Below are positions 51,685-59,942 of a DNA stretch of 64,000 bases, piece by piece. Below the pieces are notes generated by a model. It saw only the letters and a list, made by a program, of their open reading frames with translations. It did not search any database and was not told the DNA's origin. The DNA is from Chloroflexota bacterium (GTDB lineage: Bacteria; Chloroflexota; Anaerolineae; B4-G1; SLSP01): contig JAIOAX010000023.1 in NCBI GenBank assembly GCA_019873645.1, forward strand, positions 1 through 64,000. Direction: 5' to 3'. How positions within the stretch are numbered: position 1 is the first letter of the stretch; the number at the start of each line of letters is the position of its first letter. The position numbers and the translations under genes were made by a program.

Positions 51685-52488
51685 TTAGGGATTGGGGGTG
51701 AACACGCCGGCCCGGTAGGCGCGGACGTAGTTCAAACAATAAGAATCGCGTCCCAGCACCAATTCAGCAGCTAATAATGTGGCCCGCAGTTCCCTGTCCA
51801 GCGGGTCGAGGATGGCGCAATCCAGCCCGGCGGCCAGCGCCAACGTCAAAAAAGCGCGATTGACGTAGGAGCGCGCCGGCAAACCATACGAAATGTTGCT
51901 CAGTCCGGCGTTGCAATGCACCTTCGGGTAGGCGGCGCGCACTTCGCGGATGGTGTCACAGAAAATCACGGCGCTCTGCGTGTTGGTGCTGAGAGTCATG
52001 GCGAGCGCATCCACATATACTCGCTCGTCGGGGATGCCGGCAGCGCGGGTGGCCTCCAGCACGCGCTGGATCACTTCCACACGCGCGGCGCTGCTTTCGG
52101 GAATCCCCCGGTCACCCATCGCCAGGGCTATGACCGGACAACCGTATTCGACCACCAGGGGCAACACCCCGTTCAACCGCTGCGGTTCGCCGCTGATTGA
52201 ATTGATCAGCGGTGTCTGGTTGACGATTTTAATGGCCGCGGCCAATGCCTGCGGATTGGCACTGTCAAGCGACAGCGGCGTATCTACCACCGCCTGGATC
52301 GTGCTCACCAACCACACCAGATCGTCCGGCTCGCGATCGGGGTGTGTGCCGGCATTCACATCCAACCAGGTTGAACCGGCCTCGGCCTGGCGGCGCGCCA
52401 AATGCTGGATATAGTGGGCATCTCTTTCGACGATCGCCTGGGCCACTTGCTTGCGTGTACCGTTAATCTTTTCGCCGATGATTTGCAT
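51685..52488 (-). CDS. Methyltetrahydrofolate:corrinoid methyltransferase (MeTr/AcsE-like pterin-binding protein)
   Basis: 267 residues with the dihydropteroate-synthase-like TIM barrel. IGEKINGTRKQVAQAI at the start, WLDVNAGTHPDREPDDLVWLV, and SLDSANPQALAAAI and NSISGEP are MeTr-type pterin-binding signatures, and HCNAGLSNISYGLP completes them. It would move methyl between tetrahydrofolate and the corrinoid protein next to it. It is the first gene of the operon. Downstream 51660-51684 contains an AGGAGG-type site for the corrinoid protein. Confidence 0.9.
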   Translation of the reverse strand: MQIIGEKINGTRKQVAQAIVERDAHYIQHLARRQAEAGSTWLDVNAGTHPDREPDDLVWLVSTIQAVVDTPLSLDSANPQALAAAIKIVNQTPLINSISGEPQRLNGVLPLVVEYGCPVIALAMGDRGIPESSAARVEVIQRVLEATRAAGIPDERVYVDALAMTLSTNTQSAVIFCDTIREVRAAYPKVHCNAGLSNISYGLPARSYVNRAFLTLALAAGLDCAILDPLDRELRATLLAAELVLGRDSYCLNYVRAYRAGVFTPNP

Positions 52489-52711
52489 TGTTTATCCCCC
52501 TGTAGTTAAGTTCATCATGACCGCTCGTTACAACACCCATTATACGTCCAAAATCAGGAGTCGAAAATCTCTCCTACAGGGTGCCTTTCAACTTAGGGGA
52601 AAAAGTCAAATAAACTTCTGAAATAATGCACTTGGATTGGTTGTAGAGCTCCTTCGGAACCCACAATGAGGCTAAGGGCTAAACATTGCACTTTTGTGCC
52701 CCCACCCCCGG
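52489..52711. other. Intergenic region upstream of the corrinoid operon
   Basis: No credible gene. On the minus strand it should hold the promoter of the methyl-transfer operon, but no motif stood out. The small ORFs crossing it are made of the GC-rich hairpin block next to it. Confidence 0.4.
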
Positions 52712-52823
52712 CCCCGCCCCTTTGGGGCGGGGAGGTAAATAGGGGGGATTTGGGGCGGCGAAGCCGCCCCAAATCCCCCTTTGAGAAATCCCCCGCTCTC
52801 CCCGTGTGCGGGGAGAGCGGGGG
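52712..52823. repeat. Three consecutive perfect GC-rich hairpins
   Basis: Hairpin 1: 52712-52720 with 52724-52732 (9 bp, TTT loop). Hairpin 2: 52743-52759 with 52763-52779 (17 bp, GAA loop). Hairpin 3: 52790-52804 with 52809-52823 (15 bp, TGTG loop). All stems are perfect. They resemble dispersed palindromes rather than terminators, as no T run follows. 52824-52944 shows no feature apart from a ribosome site for the acylphosphatase. Confidence 0.7.
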
Positions 52824-52944
52824 CAGGGGGTGAGAGGGGAAAACGCAAAAAACCTGCCCCCATCCTGAAATGCACCCATCTCTACAAGGACATTTGCCAG
52901 ATGGAATGAGTTGGATAGAATAGGAAACAATGAAGGAGGTCATA

Positions 52945-53238
52945 ATGACAGAGGTTGATAATACCAAGACCGCCGTGCACATCATCGTCCACGGCTACGT
53001 GCAAGGCGTGGGCTTCCGCAGTTTCGTACAATCGCGAGCGCTGGCACTGGGGCTGGTGGGTTGGGTGCGCAATTGCGACGACGGCACCGTCGAAATTTGG
53101 GCCGAAGGGCCGCGCGACGCATTGGAACGTCTGACGCGGCAGGTGTACGGCGGCCCACGCTCCGGTCTGGTCAGTCATCTCGATGTGAGCTGGCACGCAC
53201 CTCAAGAAACTTTCAGCGGCTTCCATATCCGCTGGTAG
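52945..53238 (+). CDS. acyP: Acylphosphatase
   Basis: 97 residues. The motif HIIVHGYVQGVGFRSFVQ contains the catalytic Arg of the phosphate loop (GVGFR). VGWVRNCDDGTVEIWAEG supplies the catalytic Asn. It hydrolyses acyl phosphates. AAGGAGG at 52934-52940 fits the ATG at 52945; an ATG at 52930 lies upstream of that ribosome site and is rejected. Confidence 0.93.
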   Translation: MTEVDNTKTAVHIIVHGYVQGVGFRSFVQSRALALGLVGWVRNCDDGTVEIWAEGPRDALERLTRQVYGGPRSGLVSHLDVSWHAPQETFSGFHIRW

Positions 53239-53251
53239 CCATCCCTACACT

Positions 53252-54523
53252 ATGAACAAGTTCAAAAGGCTACAAACTCTCGCCTGGGTTATCCTCCTGA
53301 CCTCTTTTTTCATCTGCCTGGGGCTGGCAATCGGCGTTCCGCTCGGCACACGCTGGTGGCTGTTGCATACGACCCGACCCCTAAAAATCGTTGTGCAACC
53401 GCGGGCCGGCGTGGTCTCATTGCAACCGGCAGGCAGCGGCGCCTCGATTCTTCTCACCGAAAATACCGAAGTCACCGTCCACAGCACCATCAAGCTCTCC
53501 GAAAACGCCGAGGCCTGGGTGCTTTTCTATCATCCCGACAGTGCAAAGGAAGATGTCACTTCGGCGCCGATAGTCACCGTGCAATGTTATGGCGATACGG
53601 AAATCAGCGTGGTTAACGCGCATACACCCCGCTTCGCCGTCAGCAAGCTGCCCCACAAAGTGACCTTGAGCATCCGTCGCGGAGCCAACACCCAAATCTC
53701 CATCGAGAGCAACACCCGCGATACCCTCTTGCGCGTCGAGACCCCGCACGGCGCCGCCGAAATGGCCCAGGGCATTTATCGGCTCGTTGTCGAAGACAAA
53801 CAAACCGAATTCGCAGTCAGCAGCGGGCAGGCTTACATTCCCGATCCGGCGACCGGCGAAAGGTACGTGGTGGCCGAACTGCAACGCGCGGAGCTGACCG
53901 CTGCCGGCTTGAAGGAAATTTATACCGGCGAGCGCAATATCCTGCGCAACCGCAACGGCGATTTTGAACAACCGCTTGAGGGCACCTGGCAAATCTTCGG
54001 ACGCACCGCCTTCGTCAACGAAGACAGCGGCACGGTTCGGCAAACGTCCCTGGGCGACAACCGCCGCATCATCTTGCTGGAACGGGTAGGCCAGGGGTTT
54101 TCTGAAACCGGCGTCACTCAAGAAATCAACCAGGACATTCGCGGAATCCAATCGTTGCGCGTGCGCGCGCGTTTGCGCGTAGATGTCCAAACCCTCAGTA
54201 GTTGTGGATCGTTGGGTACCGAATGTCCGGTGATGATCCGCATCAAATTCACCGATCAGAGCGGCGCGGTTCGGGAATGGTTGCAGGGCTTCTATGCCAT
54301 CGAGGGCGCCGATAAACCTTTCTGTCAGAGTTGCGAATGGCAAGCCGTGCATATCAAAGTGGCGCAGGCCGGTGTCTGGCACAACTACGAATCCCCTAAT
54401 CTGCTCCCTTTGCTCTATGAGAAGGGCATCGAACCGGTCAGCATCCAACGGGTGGACATTTATGCTTCCGGCCATACCTACGGCGCCGCCGTAGATGAAA
54501 TCGCTATTTTGATAGGAGAATAA
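53252..54523 (+). CDS. Membrane-anchored FecR-like protein of unknown function
   Basis: 423 residues. An N-terminal transmembrane anchor (ILLTSFFICLGLAIGVPLGTRW) is followed by a beta-rich region with FecR-like pattern (TENTEVTVHSTIKLSENAEAWVLFY; TRDTLLRVETPHGAAEMAQGIYRLVVEDKQTEFAVSSGQAYI). A C-terminal jelly-roll-like part starts at about residue 240 (NRNGDFEQPLEGTW). The role is not clear; it may sense or hold extracellular material. It is 13 bp from the acylphosphatase stop and 19 bp from the next gene. Confidence 0.65.
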   Translation: MNKFKRLQTLAWVILLTSFFICLGLAIGVPLGTRWWLLHTTRPLKIVVQPRAGVVSLQPAGSGASILLTENTEVTVHSTIKLSENAEAWVLFYHPDSAKEDVTSAPIVTVQCYGDTEISVVNAHTPRFAVSKLPHKVTLSIRRGANTQISIESNTRDTLLRVETPHGAAEMAQGIYRLVVEDKQTEFAVSSGQAYIPDPATGERYVVAELQRAELTAAGLKEIYTGERNILRNRNGDFEQPLEGTWQIFGRTAFVNEDSGTVRQTSLGDNRRIILLERVGQGFSETGVTQEINQDIRGIQSLRVRARLRVDVQTLSSCGSLGTECPVMIRIKFTDQSGAVREWLQGFYAIEGADKPFCQSCEWQAVHIKVAQAGVWHNYESPNLLPLLYEKGIEPVSIQRVDIYASGHTYGAAVDEIAILIGE

Positions 54524-54542
54524 CCGCCTCTGCAGCTCAAGA

Positions 54543-55586
54543 ATGATGATGACCCCACCACAGCACAAAACCTCAATCTATCCGCTGGGCAAACTTCCCG
54601 AAGCCGATCTTGTTGAACTACTGCGCCATCCTCTCGGCAAACCGGACCCCCGCGTGATCTTCGGGCCCGGCCTGGGACGCGATGCCGCGGCTATTGATTT
54701 CGGGGACCGTTACCTCATCGCCAAAAGCGACCCCATCACTTTCGCCACCGATGAGATTGGCTGGTATGTGATGAATGTCAATGCCAACGACGTGGCCTGC
54801 CTGGGCGCCCGGCCGCGCTGGTTTATTGCTACGTTGCTGTTGCCCGAAGGCAAGACCGATCACGCGCTGGTGGAGCGCATCTTCGCGCAACTGCACACGG
54901 CGGGTTATGAGATCGGCGTTAGCGTCGTCGGGGGGCACACGGAGATCACGCACGGTTTGGAGCGGCCCATCGTCGTCGGCGCGATGTTCGGCGAAGTGTC
55001 CCCGGAACGTCTGGTGCGCTCCGACGGGGCACGCCCTGGCGATGTCCTCATCCTCACCAAGGGCATTTGCGTGGAAGGTACGGCCCTCCTGGCGCGTGAA
55101 GCCGCCGACCGTCTGCGCGCCAAAGTCGCCCCGGCGGTTCTGGAACGCGCTGCCCAATTCCTGCACAATCCGGGGATCAGCGTCGTGCGCGATGCGGCCG
55201 TCGTGATAGCTCACGGTGAAGTGCACGCCATGCACGACCCGACGGAAGGTGGCGTCGCCACCGGCATCCACGAACTAACCGCAGCCGCCGGTGTGGGCGC
55301 CGTCTTGGATGCCGCAACCTTCCCCATTTACCCGGAGACACGCCTTCTATGTGAGGCGCTGGGACTGAATCCCCTTGGCCTCATCGCCTCCGGTTCCTTG
55401 CTGGCAGCCGTGGCCACATTCGACGCGCCGTCTATCGTGAAGGCGTTGCGCGCTGCCGGCATCCCGGCCGTCGTCATCGGCGTCATCCGTGAAGAACCGG
55501 GCGTCATCGTGCGCGATGGACCTGCCGAGTATCCGCTTCCCACATTCACGCGCGACGAAATCGCGCGCTTATTCGAGGGCCTATGA
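54543..55586 (+). CDS. HypE/AIR-synthase-like protein without the C-terminal cysteine
   Basis: 347 residues of the PurM/HypE superfamily. Signatures: GPGLGRDAAAIDFG near the ATP site, NVNANDVACLGARPRWF, VVGGHTEITHGLERPIV, HDPTEGGVATGIHEL, and LIASGSLLAAV. True HypE ends in PRIC with a Cys that is thiocarbamoylated for hydrogenase CN ligand synthesis; this one ends IARLFEGL, so it is probably not HypE. It might be a ThiL-like or other ATP-dependent amidotransferase-type enzyme. Confidence 0.8.
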   Translation: MMMTPPQHKTSIYPLGKLPEADLVELLRHPLGKPDPRVIFGPGLGRDAAAIDFGDRYLIAKSDPITFATDEIGWYVMNVNANDVACLGARPRWFIATLLLPEGKTDHALVERIFAQLHTAGYEIGVSVVGGHTEITHGLERPIVVGAMFGEVSPERLVRSDGARPGDVLILTKGICVEGTALLAREAADRLRAKVAPAVLERAAQFLHNPGISVVRDAAVVIAHGEVHAMHDPTEGGVATGIHELTAAAGVGAVLDAATFPIYPETRLLCEALGLNPLGLIASGSLLAAVATFDAPSIVKALRAAGIPAVVIGVIREEPGVIVRDGPAEYPLPTFTRDEIARLFEGL

Positions 55587-56776
55587 CACCATCCAATTTT
55601 CCATCTCTATCCCAAATTCCATCCGACCGCGCGGATGGGCGCAGCTCCTGGGTTCACCGGGCGTTGATCTTCACCGGCCTGGTGGGCCGCATCCAACCGT
55701 TGACCTTGTTGCCGGCCTGGATCGCGCTGGCAGCGATTGCCGGCTGGCCCTGGCGCGCCCTGCAACTGCCGGCAACCGTGGTGAGCGCGTTTTTTCTGAT
55801 CGTAGATTGGGCCATGCTGGGCCTGTTACCGGTGAAACGCCGCTCGTGGGGGCCGGTCACACCGTCATTGCTGGCATTGACATTGATGCGCACAGTGCTC
55901 TTGTGGATCGGCGCCTGGCTTGCGCCGACGACGACGGGGCTGGCCGGCGTCGCGGCTATCCAGGCGTTGGTAAGCGCCGCTGCCATGCACGCCACCTGGA
56001 TTGAGCCTTTCCGCCTCAAACTCAAGCGCATCCACTACCATCCCCCACACTGGAAAGATGCCCCGCCCCTGCGGGTCCTGCACATCTCTGACTTGCACTT
56101 TGAGGGCTACTCCCCACGGGAACGCGCACTGTTGGCACAGGTGGAGAGACTGCAACCCGACCTTATCCTCCTCACCGGTGACTACCTCAATTTGTCTTCG
56201 GTGTATAACCCGGCGGCCCAAGAAAGCGCGCGCCACCTGCTGGCGCAACTCCGCGCCCCGCTTGGCGTCTACGCCGTCACCGGCAGTCCCGTTGTGGATA
56301 TTGCCGGCATCGTACCGGAGATCTTCGCCGGTCTGAACATTCACTGGCTCAACGATCAGGCCGTCACCCTTCAGCATGGCGACAACACCATTCGGCTGCT
56401 CGGTGTGCGCACCACCTACGACATCGAGCGCGATGCCGCAGCGTTGCAGCGTCTGGCACAACCAACAACCGATGCTGTTTTCACCTTGCTGCTCTATCAC
56501 ACCCCCGACCTTATGCCTGTAGCGGCCGAAACCGGCGTGCATTTGTATCTGTGCGGGCACACCCACGGCGGGCAAATCCGTCTGCCCCTCTATGGGGCAC
56601 TTGCGACCAGCTCGCGTCTTGGGAAACGTTACGAAATGGGCCTCTACCGCAGCGGCACATGCACCCTTTACGTCAGTTGTGGGTTGGGGATGGAAGGATT
56701 GGGCGCGCCGCGCGCGCGGTTCCTCGCGCCGCCGGAGATTGGCCTGTGGACGTTCAAGCCCAGGTCATCCCATTGA
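55583..56776 (+). CDS. Membrane-associated metallophosphoesterase with altered active site
   Basis: 397 residues. The N-terminal ~150 residues have several hydrophobic helices. The calcineurin-like domain begins LRVLHISDLHFEGY (DxH) and has LLTGDYLN (GD) and the C-terminal CGHTHGGQI. The central GNHE motif is replaced by VTGSPVVD, so the metal-bridging Asn and catalytic His are missing. The histidine in YHTPDLMP remains. Catalysis may be impaired or shifted. ATGA overlap with the HypE-like gene. Confidence 0.82.
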   Translation: MTPSNFPSLSQIPSDRADGRSSWVHRALIFTGLVGRIQPLTLLPAWIALAAIAGWPWRALQLPATVVSAFFLIVDWAMLGLLPVKRRSWGPVTPSLLALTLMRTVLLWIGAWLAPTTTGLAGVAAIQALVSAAAMHATWIEPFRLKLKRIHYHPPHWKDAPPLRVLHISDLHFEGYSPRERALLAQVERLQPDLILLTGDYLNLSSVYNPAAQESARHLLAQLRAPLGVYAVTGSPVVDIAGIVPEIFAGLNIHWLNDQAVTLQHGDNTIRLLGVRTTYDIERDAAALQRLAQPTTDAVFTLLLYHTPDLMPVAAETGVHLYLCGHTHGGQIRLPLYGALATSSRLGKRYEMGLYRSGTCTLYVSCGLGMEGLGAPRARFLAPPEIGLWTFKPRSSH

Positions 56777-56800
56777 CGGAACGCCGAATCGTAGTATGCT
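56773..56800 (+). promoter_or_regulatory. Promoter of RNase P RNA
   Basis: TTGACG (56773-56778), 16-bp spacer, TATGCT (56795-56800). The predicted start 7 nt after the -10 coincides with the rnpB 5' end at 56807. The -35 overlaps the stop codon of the phosphoesterase gene. Confidence 0.65.
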
Positions 56801-56806
56801 TGAAGT

Positions 56807-57198
56807 GAGCTTGAGTTGGTCAGGCAGTCGCGCTCCGGGACGCTCTGCGTTGCCGGGGTGAGGAAAGTCCGGACTCCACAGGGCGCGGCGCCGGGTAACA
56901 CCCGGGCGAGGTAACTCGGGGACAGGGCCACAGAAACAGACCGCCGCCGGTCGCCAGACCGGGCAAGGGTGAAAAGGTGGTGTAAGAGACCACCGGCGCG
57001 CCGGGCAACCGACGCGGCCAGGCAACCCCCGCCGGGAGCAAGGCCAAGCAGGGGGGAAGGCCCACGGGGCCGGGGAGTGGCCCGCTCTCTTCCCTTTGGG
57101 GACAACCTCCGGGTAGGCTGCTAGAGGCGCGGGGCAACCCGCGTCCCAGATAGATGACTGCCACTGACAGAATCCGGCTTATAGACCGACTCAAGCTC
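56807..57198 (+). ncRNA. rnpB: RNase P RNA (bacterial class A)
   Basis: The terminal P1 helix pairs GAGCTTGAGTTGGTC (56807-56821) with GACCGACTCAAGCTC (57184-57198). The universal elements are present: GAGGAAAGTCCGGACTCC, ACAGAAACAGACCGCC, GTAAGAGACCACCGG, AGATAGATGACTGCC and ACAGAATCCGGCTTATAG. About 392 nt, a normal length. It processes tRNA 5' ends, including the tRNA-Pro encoded in this window. Confidence 0.95.
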
Positions 57199-57223
57199 CT
57201 ACATATACAATCTTCTGTAGCGG

Positions 57224-57251
57224 TTGCCAAACTGCCGTTTTGTGGTAAGAT
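57224..57251 (+). promoter_or_regulatory. Promoter of the rpsF-ssb-rpsR cluster
   Basis: TTGCCA (57224-57229), 16-bp spacer, TAAGAT (57246-57251), about 80 bp before the S6 start. Confidence 0.55.
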
Positions 57252-57330
57252 TGCCCCTGTGCATGTGGACGGACTTTCTGCTCGTGGCGTCAGACCATGA
57301 GTAATCCCATAGGAAGGAGGTCAATCCGTC

Positions 57331-57741
57331 TTGGCTAAACAAACTGGTAAGCAAAATTACGAACTGTTGTTCATCATCAATCCGACGCTCGGCGAGGACG
57401 ACAAAGAAAGTCTCCTGGCGCGGGTGCGTGGATACCTCGAACAGGCAGGCGGCGATATCGTCACCTTCAAAAACTGGGGACTACGTCGGCTTGCCTACAC
57501 GCTCAAAGGCCAGAAAGAGGGGCAGTATTACCTGGTAAACTTCGCTATGCTGCCGGAGAAAGTGGCCGATTTCCGCCGCAACCTCATCCTCGCCGAAGGC
57601 GTCTTGCGGGAGATGATCGTCCGTGTTGAGGGCGAGTTCCCCCCTGAGAGACCTGAGCGCAGCCCCCGGTCCGAGAGTATTCCGGTATTCGACGAGGAGC
57701 TGAACGACGAGAATATCCCGGACGACGAAGAAGAAGATTAA
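57331..57741 (+). CDS. rpsF: 30S ribosomal protein S6
   Basis: 136 residues. NYELLFIINPTLGEDDKESLLARV at the N-terminus, NWGLRRLAYTLKGQKEGQYYLVNF in the core, then an acidic tail (ELNDENIPDDEEED) longer than usual. The start is TTG, with AAGGAGG (57314-57320) 10 bp upstream; no ATG is available in the S6 frame at that site. It is first in the order S6, SSB, S18. Confidence 0.95.
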   Translation: MAKQTGKQNYELLFIINPTLGEDDKESLLARVRGYLEQAGGDIVTFKNWGLRRLAYTLKGQKEGQYYLVNFAMLPEKVADFRRNLILAEGVLREMIVRVEGEFPPERPERSPRSESIPVFDEELNDENIPDDEEED

Positions 57742-57772
57742 GTATTCATATCCTTACCATTAAGGAACCCTG

Positions 57773-58189
57773 ATGGCACGCGGACTCAACAAAGTGATGA
57801 TTATCGGTCGCCTGGGCCGCGAACCGGAAATGCGTTTTACTTCCGGCGGGCGTCCGGTGGCGTCCTTCAGCGTGGTGACAACGCGCGGCTGGACGAACAA
57901 CGAGGGCGAGCGTCAGGAAGAAAGCGAGTGGTTCCATGTCGTAACCTGGGGGGGCCTGGCGGAGTTGTGTAAAAAGCGACTCCACAAAGGCTCGCAGGTC
58001 TATGTAGAAGGGCGACTGCAAACCCGCTGTTGGGACGGACCGGATGGAGAGCGGCATTACCGCACCGAACTGGTGGCCCAGGAGTTGATTTTCCTGGATG
58101 GATATGAGGGCGCGTCTGAAGTCGAAGATGAAGATGAAACAGAGTTCTTCGCCGACGAGGATGTGGGTCATCAAGAGCATCTGGATTGA
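57773..58189 (+). CDS. ssb: Single-stranded DNA-binding protein
   Basis: 138 residues. The OB fold runs over about residues 1-107: LNKVMIIGRLGREPEMRFTSGG, FSVVTTRGW, EESEWFHVVTWGGLAELC, VYVEGRLQTRCW. A short acidic tail follows, ending EHLD rather than the usual DDDIPF tip. It lies 31 bp downstream of rpsF. Confidence 0.95.
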   Translation: MARGLNKVMIIGRLGREPEMRFTSGGRPVASFSVVTTRGWTNNEGERQEESEWFHVVTWGGLAELCKKRLHKGSQVYVEGRLQTRCWDGPDGERHYRTELVAQELIFLDGYEGASEVEDEDETEFFADEDVGHQEHLD

Positions 58190-58301
58190 TTAAGGGACGC
58201 CATACCAACCGACAGTTTTTTGTCAACGGATTAGACAGATTTTAACGTTCCAACGTTCAAACGTGATAATGTTCCAACGAATTTTAATGAGGAGATGAAC
58301 T

Positions 58302-58556
58302 GTGAGCGATTTCAAACAGCGCCGTGGACGGCATTTTGTGCCACGCCGAAAAGTCTGTTATTTTTGCAACGAAAAGAGCTTGATGATTGACTATAAAGAC
58401 GCCGACTTCCTGCGCCGCTTTGTCAGCGACCGCGGCAAGATCCGCCCGCGCCGCCAGACGGGTGTATGCGCCAAACATCAGCGGCAACTGGCCATCGCCA
58501 TCAAGCGCGCCCGCCACATGGCCTTGCTGCCGTTTGTGGCCGAAATTCAAAGATGA
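58302..58556 (+). CDS. rpsR: 30S ribosomal protein S18
   Basis: 84 residues from a GTG start with GAGGAG 8 bp upstream. CYFCNEKS and GVCAKHQR give three Cys and a His, the zinc-binding type of S18. [25 protein letters not shown] is the core signature. The 112-bp gap after ssb contains repeat DNA of the gttccaacgttc type (58235-58278). Confidence 0.96.
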   Translation: MSDFKQRRGRHFVPRRKVCYFCNEKSLMIDYKDADFLRRFVSDRGKIRPRRQTGVCAKHQRQLAIAIKRARHMALLPFVAEIQR

Positions 58557-58621
58557 ATGTCAATTTTATCGCCGGCCGGGCATAGGGGTATCTATGCCCG
58601 GCGATTGTTGGAGAACCCATC

Positions 58622-59752
58622 ATGGCTAAACCCAGTCCCCCCAAAGAACTGACCCGCAAGCAACTTGCGCGCCGCGAAAAAGAGAAACGGCTGAACCGAA
58701 TCCTGATCTGGTCGGCGGTTGGTGTAGCGGCGCTCATCATTCTGATCCTGGGCTACGGCTTGCTCACCGAACTGGTCATCAAACCCGCTAAGCCCGTGGC
58801 CAAAGTTGACGGTGTCGCCATTACCACCAAAGAATTTCAAACCCGCCTGTACTACGAACGGCTGTTGATGCGCAATCAGTTGCAGGCATACCAGAACTAC
58901 CTGCTCCAGATTGACCCCAACGACGAAACGATGCAAAGTTTCTACCAGCAGGTACAGACCACGATCAGCAATCTGGAGACGCAACTCTCGGAAACGATGG
59001 CCTCCACGGTTGCCAAACAAGTCCTGGATAATATGGTGGAAGAACGCATTGTGCAGCAAGAGGCGCAGACTCGGGGGCTAACCGTCGCAGAGGACGAGGT
59101 CAACCTGAGCATCGAACAAATGTTGGGCTACGACCGCACGATTACGGCGACGGAGACAACGACCGCGACGGCGACGCCGCGGGAGAGTTTTGACTCGCTT
59201 TACCAAAAGTTCCGCGAAAACATTCTTGAAGAAAGCAAACTCTCCGAAACAGCCTACCGCACCATGGTCAAAACCGACCTGCTCAAAGAGCAACTCAAGA
59301 AGGCCCTTGGCGCCGATATTGAGCAGACCGCCGAGCAAGTCGAAGTGACCTTCTTTATGGTTGCAAGTGCAGAAGATGGCCGGGCGTTGCAAGAACGTAT
59401 CAACAACGGCGCAGACGTGAAGGCGTTGGTCGAAGAGTTGAACAATGACGACAGTACCGAGACGGCCGGGTACGCCTTCCCCTGGTTGCCGGTCGGCTAC
59501 ATCGGCGGACAATTGGGGCCGACGTTGGAACAGGTGGCTTTCAACACGCCGGTAGGGAAAGCTGCCGATCCGACACAGGGCGCCGATGGGCGGTACTACG
59601 TCATCTACGTCAGCGGCCATGAAGAACGCCCGCTGAGCGAATCGGTCCTTGCACAAAACCGCGAGCAGAAATACACCGCCTGGCTCTCGGAGCAAAAAGA
59701 GCAACGCTGCGAATATCTCGACTGGCAAAAGGCGGTATTGACTACCCCCTAG
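58622..59752 (+). CDS. SurA/PpiC-like membrane-anchored peptidyl-prolyl isomerase
   Basis: 376 residues. A basic N-terminus is followed by one transmembrane anchor (ILIWSAVGVAALIILILGYGLL). A SurA_N-like helical part has KVDGVAITTKEFQTRLYYERLL and DNMVEERIVQQEAQTRGLTV. A parvulin-type region starts near residue 235 (FFMVASAEDGRALQERINNGADV ... YAFPWLPVGYIGGQLG ... GRYYVIYVSGHEERPLSES). Probably a chaperone for exported proteins, facing the outside of the membrane. It lies 65 bp after rpsR. Confidence 0.83.
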   Translation: MAKPSPPKELTRKQLARREKEKRLNRILIWSAVGVAALIILILGYGLLTELVIKPAKPVAKVDGVAITTKEFQTRLYYERLLMRNQLQAYQNYLLQIDPNDETMQSFYQQVQTTISNLETQLSETMASTVAKQVLDNMVEERIVQQEAQTRGLTVAEDEVNLSIEQMLGYDRTITATETTTATATPRESFDSLYQKFRENILEESKLSETAYRTMVKTDLLKEQLKKALGADIEQTAEQVEVTFFMVASAEDGRALQERINNGADVKALVEELNNDDSTETAGYAFPWLPVGYIGGQLGPTLEQVAFNTPVGKAADPTQGADGRYYVIYVSGHEERPLSESVLAQNREQKYTAWLSEQKEQRCEYLDWQKAVLTTP

Positions 59753-59780
59753 CCGGTTGGTAACTACCCTTATGTCATAG

Positions 59781-59806
59781 AAAGCCCCTCTTAATGAGGG
59801 GCTTTT
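59781..59806 (+). terminator. Rho-independent terminator
   Basis: Stem AAAGCCCCTC/GAGGGGCTTT (59781-59790 and 59796-59805), loop TTAAT, then T. It lies 29 bp after the SurA-like gene. Confidence 0.85.
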
Positions 59807-59829
59807 CTGTGAAGTCTATCCCCAAAATG

Positions 59830-59930
59830 GTTAGCAGATTAAGCAGATTGAGCAGATTTATGCGAAAGCTGAAAGCTAATCCGTTGACATGCACTTTTAT
59901 GCCGGGCGGAGCGTGTAGCTCATGGTGTCT
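59830..59930. repeat. Composite intergenic repeat ('cagattaagcag' plus 'ccgttgacatgca' copy 2)
   Basis: 59830-59862 holds tandem agcagatt(a/g)agcagatt units as at 25575-25645. 59877-59930 is the second copy of the 337-391 element. It separates the SurA-like gene terminator from the end of the rel gene (59943). Confidence 0.6.
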
Positions 59931-59942
59931 ATTCGCCATAGA

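Noticed and set aside
52593..52985. Overlapping small ORFs on the minus strand
   Set aside because: They consist of translated GC-rich hairpins and differ in frame without any family likeness.
53417..54568. Minus-strand ORF of 383 codons antisense to the FecR-like gene
   Set aside because: The plus-strand gene has a transmembrane anchor and lies in a chain of closely spaced genes; the antisense frame has no motif.
54543..55586. hypE for hydrogenase maturation
   Set aside because: The C-terminal PRIC cysteine is absent and no other hyp gene is close.
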